Source: Diphasiastrum complanatum (lineage: Eukaryota; Streptophyta; Lycopodiopsida; Lycopodiales; Lycopodiaceae). From it: 64,000 nt of DNA. The notes below the pieces were generated by a model. The model saw only the letters and a program-made list of their open reading frames with translations, ran no database searches and was not told where the DNA came from. A program made the position numbers and the translations under genes. How positions within the stretch are numbered: position 1 is the first letter of the stretch; each line of letters starts with the position of its first letter. Shown piece after piece: positions 53,576-63,189 of the stretch. The stretch is taken from assembly GCA_029204225.1 (NCBI GenBank), contig CM055096.1, positions 30,700,557 through 30,764,556 of the forward strand, written 5' to 3'.

Positions 53576-54450
53576 ATTTGGAAGGTGAGAATGGAATCTC
53601 TCTTTGAGATGAATGAGTTGATGTATATTGTTGTAGGTGTGGAGGAGAGACCTTTGGCACTTCAAGAACAATTGAGGTATGATAGGAGGGCAAAGAAAGC
53701 TCTTCATGTGATCAAGATGAATGTGACAAATGAACTTCTCAAGGAAGTTGGTAAGTGTACTTCATCTAGAGAGGCTTGGGAAGCTTTAAAGAAGTTTTAT
53801 GAGTCCAAGTATACATCAAGGGTTCTAACCCTTAGGAGGAAAATCTTTTAAAGGTTTCAAAAGGAGGAGGAAAGTGCTCATGCTATTATTTTGAGGGTTA
53901 AAGCATTAATCAGTTATGAGTTAGCATGTATTGATGAAAGCATTAACGAGAGAGAACTTGTTCAAGTAGTTCTTAATGTCTTGTTGGATGATCATGCTAA
54001 TATTTTTCAAAGTTTTGCTATTCAAAAGACATTGCCAAGTATGAAGGACTTGCAAGAAATCTTGGTGAATGAGGAGTTTAGGCTTCTATCAAGAGGAGCA
54101 TCCACTTCCACATCTCAAGTTGGAGAGGAGGAGACTATGTTCTCGAAGGGCAAGTTCAAGGGAAAGGGCAAGATCAAAGTGAACCTTCTTATTTTGGTTA
54201 GAATAAAGATAGATAAAAAATAAAATGCTTTTATTGTGGAGTAAAAGGACATTTTGCTAATGAATGTTTTAAGAAACAAAGTGATGAAGATAGCAAGCAA
54301 ATCAACTACTAATGATGAGGATCTAGATGTTTGTGATTCTCTTATGGTGTGTTCTTCAAGTACAATATCAAGTGAAGGTGACAAATATTCATGGTGGATT
54401 GATAGTGGAGTTCACACATGACTAGACACAAGGAGCTCTTTACTTTCTGA
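53576..54450 (+). pseudogene. Copia-10b: gag to protease fragment joined behind RT
   Basis: Begins inside gag at IIWKVRMESLFEMNELMY, then ALHVIKMNVTNELLKEVGKC, EAWEALKKFYESKYTSRVL and LNVLLDDHANIFQSFAIQKT (53585-54223 in two frames). A broken zinc knuckle follows (CGVKGHFANEC-like, with a stop), then SSSTISSEGDKYSWWIDSGV, the protease start lacking the usual ASSHM, ending at ~54450. Being downstream of an RT fragment on the same strand, gene order is permuted. It resembles gag of Copia-5/Copia-12-type elements. Confidence 0.85.
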
Positions 54451-54724
54451 TAATATAGATGAGTACATCTTTTTCTGTTCAATGCGCAATCTGTGAATGC
54501 TGTGATGCTTGTTCAATTTTTGTCAGAAGATATATATTTTTGCTGTCATTAGACATTATCTGCTATTCATAAATTCATTGTCAAATTACCAATAGCTATC
54601 TACTACTCGGAGGATGATTGATCGCAGCTTGAGGTAGTAGCCTAATCCGACAGATTGGCTCCATTTGAGTTTAAGAATCATTGTTGCCAGAGGGAGACCT
54701 TGTCGATAAAGGGACTTCCAACAA
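54451..54724 (+). repeat. Probable end of the Copia-11 5' LTR
   Basis: Non-coding sequence ending ...cttccaaca just before a PBS-like site. The left edge of this LTR is not identifiable and there is no partner copy, so the extent is inferred. Confidence 0.5.
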
Positions 54725-54737
54725 TGGTATTAGAGCC
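54725..54737 (+). other. Copia-11 primer-binding site
   Basis: TGGTATTAGAGCC: one mismatch to the initiator tRNA-Met complement, directly before gag. Confidence 0.85.
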
Positions 54738-54751
54738 TTGTCATTGAGACA

Positions 54752-55680
54752 ATGGCTTCCATTCACAGCATCCAATCAAAGATATGCACAATACTTGAAG
54801 TAGACAGATCAAACTTTTTTGCATGGAAAGTGACCCATTGCTTATCCTAAGAGGAGAAGCGTTATGTCCCTGGGTGAATGGCACTGAAGAGATGCCAGCC
54901 AGCACACGCAAAGATCTTCGAGAGTGGAAAGAGAAGAATGACAAAGCAGTAGTTGTCATCTCCTCTTCCATCGAAGACAACATTACCCTTGACCTTGTAT
55001 CAATCTCTAATGCTAGAGAAATGTTGGATACGTTCATCAATAGATTTCAGACCAAGTCACGAAACCAAATAATGCATCTAGAAGATCAGCTTACCTATCT
55101 AAGATGGGATGGCAAAGATCTCACGAGCTTTGTCAAGAAGATGAAGAATCTATTCCTATCACTACACAACGCTGGAGTGAAACACGCAGTTTCACAAGAA
55201 AAATAGTTCAGTTACCTGCTACGCTCTTTACCACAATCGTTTTAGACAACCTGGACATTGTTGGCTAAAGACCCTACTATGACCTTTGACAAGGCAGTCA
55301 TTGACATCAAGGAAAAAGTTGAAGCTAGAAAACACTACGACGACAAGAACGAGTCTGATCAAGCTCTCTACAACAACAAAGACTTGTCGAAGAATAAGGC
55401 TCAATCTAGGAGGGAGTCGACAAGGAGATCAGATCAGAACCAGCAGAAGTAGGGAACTCAAGAAGGCAAATCGAAAGGAAGGAACAAGCAGCAAGGCAAT
55501 GACAAGAAGACATGCGACAAATGCAGACGTGACAGCCACACAATGGATAAATGCTGGCTGAATCCAAAGATTGAGTGCATACATTGTCACAAGAAAGGTC
55601 ATGTAGCCATGGATTGCTATGACAATCCAAGAAACAAAAAGACGCAAAGCAGGAAGGAAAGCACAAACAACACATCATAA
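54752..55680 (+). pseudogene. Copia-11 gag with two zinc knuckles
   Basis: ATG at 54752 (MASIHSIQSKICTILEVDRS) with the FFAWK motif, then a frameshift into 54823-55206 (LREWKEKNDKAVVVISSSIE, ISNAREMLDTFINRFQTKSR, LTYLRWDGKDLTSFVKKMK). The frame ends at a TAG, then 55258-55452 (MTFDKAVIDIKEKVEARKHY). Two CCHC-type knuckles follow at ~55510-55620: CDKCRRDSHTMDKC and CIHCHKKGHVAMDC. Double knuckles set this copy apart from the other copia gags here, which have one. Several stops. Confidence 0.87.
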
Positions 55681-56640
55681 GTGGAAGAGCCCGAATCCTC
55701 AAAGATGGTTGGAGACTGAGCCAGCAGAAGTCCTACTGGTTATTTATGCACTAATGTGTGCGCTACATCACAGTGTGATGTTCAAGATATAGTTCTTGAC
55801 TCAGGAGCTATGTCGCACTTTGTGATGACAAGACAATTGATCGTCGACTTTCGACAAATCAACAACTCCAGATACATCATTCTAGAAGATGGATCACGAC
55901 ACTAGGTGAGCGGCACTTTGGCTCAGCACCAATGGTAGAGATAGAAGATTTGATGACGTCCTGTATGTGCCGACACTGCAGAAGATCTGCTATCAGTTCC
56001 TAGGATGGCAGATGTAGAGATGCGTGTGACATTAACAGATCAGACATGCAATGTGGTTGATGCCAGCTCCAGTACGCTCATCACACAAGGAAAAGAAGAG
56101 AAAATTTGTATCATTTGAGGGTATGCCTACTGACAGAACAGGCTCATCAAGTTCATGAGTCTACAGACGTTCTGTGGCATAGGAGACTATGCCACATGAA
56201 CACATTGGCGTTGTACAAGGCAAGCCAGAGTAATGCATTCATAGAAGTGAGCATCAGAGATGCAAACCTGACATTCTGTGACATATGCAACAAAGGGAAG
56301 ATCTGCTATCAGTTGCTAGGATAGCAGATGCAGGCATGCGTGTGACATTCACAGGTCAAACATGCAATGTGTTTGATGCCAACTCTAGTACACTCATCAC
56401 ACAAGACAAATGAAGAGGAAACCTATATCACTTGAAGATATGCCTACCGATAGAACATGCTCATCAAGCTCCTGAGCCTACAGACATTCTATGGCATAGG
56501 AGACTATACCACATGAACCCATTGGCACTGTACAAGGCAAGCCAGAATAATGCATTCACAGAAGTGAGCATCAAAGATGCAAACCTAACATCCTGTTAGG
56601 CATGCAACAAAGGGAAGATGTCACAAACTCCTTTCACGAA
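55681..56640 (+). pseudogene. Copia-11 protease and duplicated pre-integrase region
   Basis: Protease motif VLDSGAMSHFVMTRQ at ~55795. Post-protease sequence then leads to a pre-integrase region that is present twice in tandem (55981-56297 and 56298-56617). The first copy, in frame 56106-56324, shows DVLWHRRLCHMNTLALYK and CDICNKGK; the second repeats it with more damage (DILWHRRLYHMNPLALYKAS). Integrase core, RT and RNase H are absent; homology fades at ~56640. Confidence 0.87.
55981..56617 (+). repeat. 317-bp tandem duplication within Copia-11
   Basis: Two head-to-tail units starting gaagatctgctatcagttgc/cct. They cover the end of the post-protease stretch through the HHCC zinc module. The second unit has more stop codons. 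Confidence 0.92.
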
Positions 56641-57235
56641 GGATTCCTTTTGAGTGATGAAGAAACAAAATGTTTCTATTGCCAAAGCCTTATTGGCTTT
56701 CCACCCTGATTTTGACAGAAAAGACACACGAAACAAAAATGTTGTGAACAATTTTGCGACACACGACACGAAATTGTTTCATGACACAAAATCATTCGTG
56801 CTCCACAAAGGACCAAGAAGATCAGCCAAGTACCATGGGGTACACGTATTTGATCAGATATCATGACATCAACAGAAGTACTCTAGAACGTGGCTAATCT
56901 GCCACTCTTGTAATCCTTGATTAGTTGTAGATGTTTAACCTTTATGATCTGGAAGTTACACGGCGCGACACAGAAAAGTTCGTGAACTAAATACTTTCTG
57001 CTTGATGCATAATATTGTAAGATGAAAATATACAGAACAAATGTCTGCCTTGTGGAAAAAGTACAAAATGGACCAAGAGTGGATCCTAATCTGATCCTCA
57101 AGAGAGATTCGATGTTAGATTTACTTGATCTATCAATCTACATAAGATTAAGATCAATCTAGATCAATTCTAGACATAAAATCTTAACAAGAACAATCAT
57201 TTAATGAAAGTAAATGTACTTGCTGGGTTCAGATG
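56641..57235. other. Unassigned sequence between Copia-11 and Copia-12
   Basis: The plus-strand frame 56654-56866 (70 codons, Lys/His/Asp-rich) has no known motif. 56880-57235 is AT-rich without recognised content. It may be leftover copia or gypsy spacer. Confidence 0.4.
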
Positions 57236-57846
57236 TGTGAAACCTTGTCAGAGTACGGACTTCAATCTGAAAATAAAGTACACTATGATAGAACCTTAAA
57301 ACAATCAAAACAAATGTAGACAAATAGAGAGAATTACACAAAATTGCTTCCAAAATCAAGATTGATGTTTTATATTGATTGTGGCCAAATATGCCTTTAT
57401 ATATACACTTCTTGGAGCTCGAGGTACTAATCATGCATCAGATCTCACATGTGTGAGGATGCCTTGTTATCATCATGCAATTTTGACACTTGGATCAAAC
57501 TTTATATTTTGGGCATTTTTGGTCCAATTTCCTACTATATGGAAATCTTCATAGAAATCTTCTAGAAGCAAAAACTCGCCTACAGCTTTTTCCACACGTG
57601 TGAGCTGTCCTCTACACATGGGATATGACACCTATCAAAAGTATTTGGCTCATGAAATCAATAGATTGATGCCATGTGTCCTTTTTAGCCACTAGGACTT
57701 GAATTAAATAAATATGTACAACATATATGATTATGGTACATGACAAGTACACTAGTTTCACACGTGGGAACAGGCTCCACACACATGTGTTTATCCTATA
57801 TACAAGATTTTTGGCCTCTACCAAGCTTATTTTTGCATTTTTCACA
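57236..57846 (-). repeat. Copia-12 3' LTR (left)
   Basis: About 611 bp; element sense starts TGTGAAAAATGC, like the Copia-5 LTR. It contains CACACGTGTG at 57593-57602 and related CACATGTG/CACGTG boxes near 57448, 57761 and 57785. Confidence 0.88.
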
Positions 57847-57859
57847 CTCCTAAAAAATC
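57847..57859 (-). other. Copia-12 polypurine tract
   Basis: The minus strand reads GATTTTTTAGGAG directly before TGTGAAAAA of the LTR. Confidence 0.8.
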
Positions 57860-58895
57860 TAGCTTGGTAAATCTAGCATAGATCTATCTATAACTCCAAG
57901 AGCCAATCTTAATTTTACAAATGGATCTTTAGGCAATGCCTTGGTGAGTATATCAGCAGTGCAATCTGATGATGAAACATGAATAAGCTTGATCTCCTTT
58001 GCTTGCACTTTCTCCCTCACGAAATGATGTGAAATCTCAATGTGCTTTGTTCGAGCATGGAAGACTGGATTGTTTGCAAGTTGTTGAGCTGCTTGATTGT
58101 CACAATATATGCATGGAATGTCTTCCTCCTTGATCACATGTAGTTCCTCCAAAAGCCTTTTAAGCCGAAGAACCTCCTTTGCTGTTGTTGTCATAGCTTT
58201 ATACTCGGATTCTATTGATGAAAGAGAGATGGTATCTTGCTTTTTGGAAAGCCAAGATATAGCTCCTCCACATAAGAATGTGGATCTTCTATCCATCTTG
58301 TCACCTGCAAAACTTGAGTCCGAATATGCTTTTAAGCAAATATTAGTCCTTTAATAAACTATGCCAAAGTCTTTTGTAGCCGAGATGTAACTTAACATCC
58401 TTTTTGCTCCTTTCCAATGACATACTAATGGACTTTGCATGTATTGACTCAATTTGCCAACACAAAAACTAAGATCTAGTCTAGTGAAGGTTAAGTATAT
58501 CAAGGAACCAATAAGCATTCTATAGGTAGTGATGTCCTCAAAGGATGCTTCATCACTTTCCTTAGAAACTTTTACACTTAGTTCCATGGGAGTTTCAACT
58601 CCTTTACAATCAATCATGCCAAATTTTGCTAAGATTGATCTAGCATACTTAGATTGACATATGAAAGTAAAATCATTACTTCTAGTGACTTCTATTCCAA
58701 GTATAACTTTAAGAAGTCCTAGATCTACCATCCTAAATTCACTAGACAAGGAAACTTTTACATCTTTAGATCATTTCCTGTGAGTATAATGTCATCAACA
58801 TATAAAACTAAGATAATGATCTTCCCAACACTACATTTGTAGTACAATGATGGTTCAGAATAGCTTACAACAAATCTAATGGAAATAGGATATGA
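57859..58895 (-). pseudogene. Copia-12 RT C-terminal part and RNase H
   Basis: The YVDD region (LVLYVDDIIL) is at ~58790-58815 in a broken frame. Frame 58749-58351 reads SSEFRMVDLGLLKVILGIEV, SILAKFGMIDCKGVETPMEL, FTRLDLSFCVGKLSQYM. RNase H is 58296-57859: DRRSTFLCGGAISWLSKKQD (about seven residues shorter than related copies after DRRST), SLSSIESEYKAMTTTAKEVL, CDNQAAQQLANNPVFHARTK, HHFVREKV, DCTADILTKALPKD. It ends at the PPT. Deletions and stops make it non-functional. Confidence 0.92.
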
Positions 58896-58898
58896 ATG

Positions 58899-60276
58899 CT
58901 ACCTAGAGTACCATGCTCTTGGTGCTTGCTTGAGTCCATAAAGGCTCTTCTTCAAGAAACACACCTTGTCTTCTTCTCCATCTTTGATGAAGCCCTCGGG
59001 TTGGCACATGTAGATTTCCTCTTCCGAGAATCCATTCGAGAAAGCATTTGTCACATCAAGCTGGAAGAGCTCCCATTTGAAAGAAGTTGCAAGACATATG
59101 ATTAATCTAATGGTCACAATCTTTGCAACAAGTGCAAAGGTTTCATCATAATCTATGCCTTTGACTTGCAAAAAACATTTTGCTGCAAGTCTAGCTTTAT
59201 ACTTATGAATGGAACCATCTCGATTATATTTCAATCTATATATCCATCTACAAGTAAGAGGCTTCTTTCCATAAGGTAGATCAACAAGCTTCCAAGTTTG
59301 ATTTTTGATTAGTGCATCAAACTCTACTTGCATAGCTTTCCTCCAATATTGAGACTTATTTGCTTCCTCAAAATTGGTTGGTTCTTCAAGCATAGTAGTC
59401 AAGAAATTATAAGAGTTGAGTAGTTGAGAATATTCCCTTTGCTCCCCTTTGTCACTATAAGTGAGCCTTGATGGCTCAATCCTTGTCCTTGTTGATCTTC
59501 TTGGCACCCTTTGACTTTGAGTAAGTTCCACTTGGTCTTCATCTTCATGAAGCTCCTCCTCGGCCATAACATGATCCTTGACAAGTTGAGTGTTGTTGGA
59601 AGTCACCTTTCCTTTGGCTTGGAGAGATTCATCAAAAAGTACATCTCTACTTACAACAACTCTTTTGCTAATAGGATCAAATATCCTATAAGCTTTCTTA
59701 CTTTCACTATAACCAACAAAGATGCCTTTGAAAGAAGTGGCATCTTCCTTTTTCCTTGTTTCTAAAGAAATATGTACATAACAAGTACATCCAACAACTT
59801 TCAAATCACTAAGATTTGGCTTTTTGCCAAATAATACTTCATAAGGTGTAAGTCCTTTAATGGCACTATTATTCATTCTATTACATAGAAAGTTTGCACA
59901 TAAAATAGCTTCTCCCCAAAATGAAATAGGAAGGGATGCATCTAATCTCATAGCTTTAGCACACTCACATTGTCCTATTCTTTCTCTCAGCTACTCCATT
60001 TTGTTGTGGAGTATATGTGCAAGTAAACTCTCTTCTAATGCCCTTAGTTTCACAAAACTCTTTCATCCTATTGGAGATGTACTCCCCTCCATTATCACTT
60101 CTTAATACTTTCAAGCTAGTATTAAGTTGCTTTTCCACAAGAGTTTTGAACTTTACAAAGGACTCAAAAACTTCACTTTTCTTAGACAAGAGATAAACCC
60201 AAGAGTATCTTGATCTATCATCAATAAAAGTGACATACATAAGAGCTCCACCATTTGATTCATGTGCTGGTTTCAC
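58899..60276 (-). pseudogene. Copia-12 integrase (N-terminally cut) and RT N-terminal part
   Basis: Starts abruptly at ESNGGALMYVTFIDDRSRYS, with LRSDNGGEYIS and TYTPQQNGVAERKNRT (60276-59965), so two of the three DDE residues are kept but the first Asp is deleted. A break follows, then frame 59951-58899 (350 codons): LPISFWGEAILCANFLCNRM, VVGCTCYVHISLETRKKED, KGIFVGYSESKKAYRIFDP, SRDVLFDES, linker, RT to LFQLDVTNAFSNGFSEEEIY and SLYGLKQAPRAWYSR. Confidence 0.92.
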
Positions 60277-60277
60277 A

Positions 60278-60577
60278 TGTGTGAAACCCTGTCAGAGTAC
60301 GGACTCCAACTTGAAAATAAAGTACACTATGATAGAACCTCAAAACAATCAAAACAAATGTAGACAAATAGAGAGAATTACACAAAATTGCTCCCAAAAT
60401 CAAGATTGATGTTTAATATTGATTGTGGCCAAATATGCCTCTATATATACACTTCTTGGAGCTCGAGGTACTGATCATGCATCAGATCTCACACGTGTGA
60501 GGATGCCTTGTCATCATCATGCAATTTTGACACTTGGATCAAACTTTTTATTTTAGGCATTTTTGGTCCAATTTCCC
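60278..60577 (-). repeat. Copia-12 5' LTR fragment (right)
   Basis: 300 bp matching 57234-57532 with few differences. It carries the perfect 14-bp palindrome CTCACACGTGTGAG at 60488-60501. It breaks at 60577 into Copia-13. Confidence 0.92.
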
Positions 60578-61075
60578 AGGGAGCTTGCTTGTGTTGGTGT
60601 CACAATCAATCAGGATGAGCTAGTACAAGTCATTCTAAATGGCTTAAAAGATGACTATGATAATCTTGTTCAATCCTTTGCCATTATGGAGGAGTTTCCC
60701 AATTTGGAAACTCTTCAAGGAATTCTCATCTCTAAAGAAGCTAGGCAAAGTTACAAACTATCTAGGATGAACAAACTCGAGCATATTGGAAGTGACAAAG
60801 CCCTCTTTGTCAAGGACAAGCATAAAGGAAGGAGCAAGAACCAGTTTTCTCAAGCTTTTAACAAAGACAAAGCCAAGGATCAAGACAAAGGTGGTGAAGC
60901 GGATGACTCATCTCATCCTTCTACTTCAAAGACCAAGAAGGAAAAAGTCAAGTGTTTCTTTTGTGGCAAGAAGGGGCACTATGCCTCTAATTGTTTCAAA
61001 AATATAAAAATCAACTCAAAAAAGCAAATCTCTCTAATGAGAAAGAAGAAGATTCTATTTTAAGTGATGGAGAAG
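60578..61075 (+). pseudogene. Copia-13 gag end and zinc knuckle
   Basis: Plus-strand copia. Opens in gag at ELACVGVTINQDELVQVILN, then DDYDNLVQSFAIMEEFPNLE, a Lys-rich segment and a perfect knuckle CFFCGKKGHYASNC at ~60950-60995. The frame 60563-61063 stops shortly after. A frameshift at ~60995 joins the next frame. The 5' part, LTR and PBS are missing because the copy is fused to the Copia-12 LTR. Confidence 0.9.
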
Positions 61076-61950
61076 GATCACTCATGGTGTCAAGCTTTTC
61101 TTCATCACCCTTCAAGAAAGATGGATCTTGGTACATAGATAGTGGAGCCTCTTCACATATGTGTTGTTCAAAGGAGTCTTTTGACTCTATTGTACCTTAT
61201 AAAGGACTTAAAATATCTATCTATACTGCAAATGATCATGAGTGCTCTATTGAAGGAATTGGCAACATTCCATTGAAACTTGCTTCTTCTAAAGTTCTTT
61301 CACTTTCCAATGTTCTTTTTGTTTCTAAGCTTACAAAGAACTTGATTAGTGTTGGAAAGTTGCTTGATATTGGTTGTGATGTAAAATTCAATTCCAATAC
61401 TTGCTTTATCAAGAAAAATGATGAGATCCTAGCTAATGGATCTAGATATGGTGGAATCTTCAAATTAAATTCTTATGAGAATGCAAACTTTTGTGAAGTT
61501 GCTCTTTTGTCTAAGGAGGAGTTATGGCATAGAAGGTTGGGGCATCCTAACTTCAAGTCTATGTTTTCTATGATCAAGAATGCTAAGGCTATAGATCACT
61601 TTCCAAGGATATCAAGCCTTGTGAGGCTTGTGCTATTGCAAAATCACACAGAAAGCCATATCAAAAGTCTTTTATCAAGACTACTCATCCTTTGGAACTA
61701 ATCCACTCGGATGTTCATTTTTCTTCCTCTAAAAGTATTGGTGGTGCAACTTGTTTTGTGACCTTCATTGATGATTTTACAAGATATACTTGGTTGTATC
61801 TACTTTCTTCAAAAGCTATGGTATTTGATCACTTCCTAGTCTTCAAAGCTTATATTGAGAAACAGTTTTCATGCAAAGTTAAAGCTTTAAGATGTGATGG
61901 AGGAGGCAAATACATCTCCAACAAGTTCTATGAATATTGTGAGGGTGAAG
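60991..61950 (+). pseudogene. Copia-13 protease, pre-integrase and integrase start
   Basis: Frame 60991-61701: acidic linker, protease SWYIDSGASSHMCC (triad intact), IYTANDHECSIEGIG, LWHRRLGHPNFKS. A frameshift near 61600 separates it from 61692-61950: LIHSDVHFSSSKS, FIDDFTRYTWLYLLSSKAMV, LRCDGGGKYIS (Asp kept, Glu-Tyr context altered), FYEYCEG. Cut at 61951 by the Copia-14 LTR. Copia-1 on the other side of the window is the same family. Confidence 0.92.
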
Positions 61951-63042
61951 TGTTGGGGGAGAGAGAGAACGAATAAATGACGAAGAAGACGCGAACGAGA
62001 AACAAACTAGAACAAGAAACGAACGAGTAACGAACTCGAACAGAAAATGGTTGTGCGCAGTGGAATGAGTTAAATGACTCTCTCCCTAAGTATGACTATG
62101 CCTATCAGAATGAATTAGAACAAATAGTAATTGAAATCACGGTCATTCTAGATTACGTAGCCAAACCTTTTTAAATGGATGAAGCGCTAGAAGAATAATT
62201 TGTCGTGAATTGCAAAACAAATTATTTGTCGTGAATGATTCGCGAAGAGCTAGACAGTGCTCAACTGATAATTAGTCGTGAATTATTCTTGAAAGATAAG
62301 AATAAAAATTAATTGTTTATTATCAGAAAGAGCAACTAGAACAATCAGACAGAACGAAAAATAAGCATAGCAATATTGACAGATCTTAAACGCAGAATAA
62401 ATGAACTGTGTCAGATTAAGTATAGCAGGTATACAGGTCAATAATGCGATAGAGCACAAGACAGTAGCGAATGAAACCGCGTGCCCTACGAAGCTTATTT
62501 CTGTCTATGATGAGGAATGTGACCTCCTTTTCTTGTTCTAGACTTATCTTGCTCTTTTAGCATTACACTGCTTCATCATCATTATCAAATACACAGATGG
62601 TATCTACTATATACAAAATATTACAGGTGTGCAGATATGAAAGTATAGAGTGGATGTGTTGTCTGTAGGAGATCGTGGGTGGTTGCAGTCGTTGTTCAAT
62701 CTGTTAGCGCAGCTACAAAGGATGAGCATGGAAAAGGGTGTGACGTCAGGTGAACGTTCGTGATGATGTAAGAGTGCGTCACTCTTACGAATGGTCTTAG
62801 GATAAGATCTACAAGGTGCCTTAGCTTTTAGGACACTTTGTCATTCTGTGAGGTAGTGTCCCCCTTTCGCCTGTCACCATGACTAGTGTAAGAGCACAGT
62901 GTCGCGATTCATTCGCCTTTTATTCGTCTGTGCGAATTTGCGTGTAAAAATGCAGACTTCATGACAACGTTAGAAAATATACAACATAAATGGAGGCAAA
63001 TTAAAATTGGGATTTAGGAGAGTGGAAGGAGTAAATCCAATA
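61951..63042 (-). repeat. Copia-14 3' LTR, inverted relative to the Copia-9 LTR
   Basis: Reverse-complement match to 49879-50900: the start tgttgggggagagaga matches the CT-rich end of that LTR, and the end gtaaatccaata matches its TGTTGGATTT start with one change. It lies in Copia-13 integrase, with a purine tract on its inner side. Confidence 0.9.
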
Positions 63043-63165
63043 CCCCCCCTTAATCTGGATCCATGAATGCCTTGATCTTCAGAATGAGCAATGCACAAAA
63101 TCTGTTGTGTGCATTAACACTAAGTGCTTTCATGAAAATATCTACAACCATGTCCTACGTTTTGC
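63043..63165 (-). pseudogene. Copia-14 PPT and RNase H tail
   Basis: The minus strand next to the LTR reads a G-rich PPT (TTAAGGGGGGG) at 63043-63053. Before it comes the last part of copia RNase H: MVVDIFMKALSVNAHNRFCA followed by IKAFMDPD and a stop. Upstream (beyond ~63165) the element is cut and Copia-15 starts in the opposite direction. Confidence 0.85.
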
Positions 63166-63189
63166 AGTACGTTAAGCTCACCCCTCTGT

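Larger units (their letters stand above)
57236..60577 (-). mobile_element. Copia-12: internally deleted copia element
   Basis: 3' LTR at 57236-57846, PPT, RNase H, RT, integrase from mid-core, then directly an LTR fragment (60278-60577) matching the first 300 bp of the left LTR in plus-strand view. The PBS, leader, gag, protease and first part of integrase are deleted; the integrase meets the LTR edge at 60277/60278. The far side of the LTR fragment is fused to Copia-13 gag. Same family as Copia-5. Confidence 0.9.
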
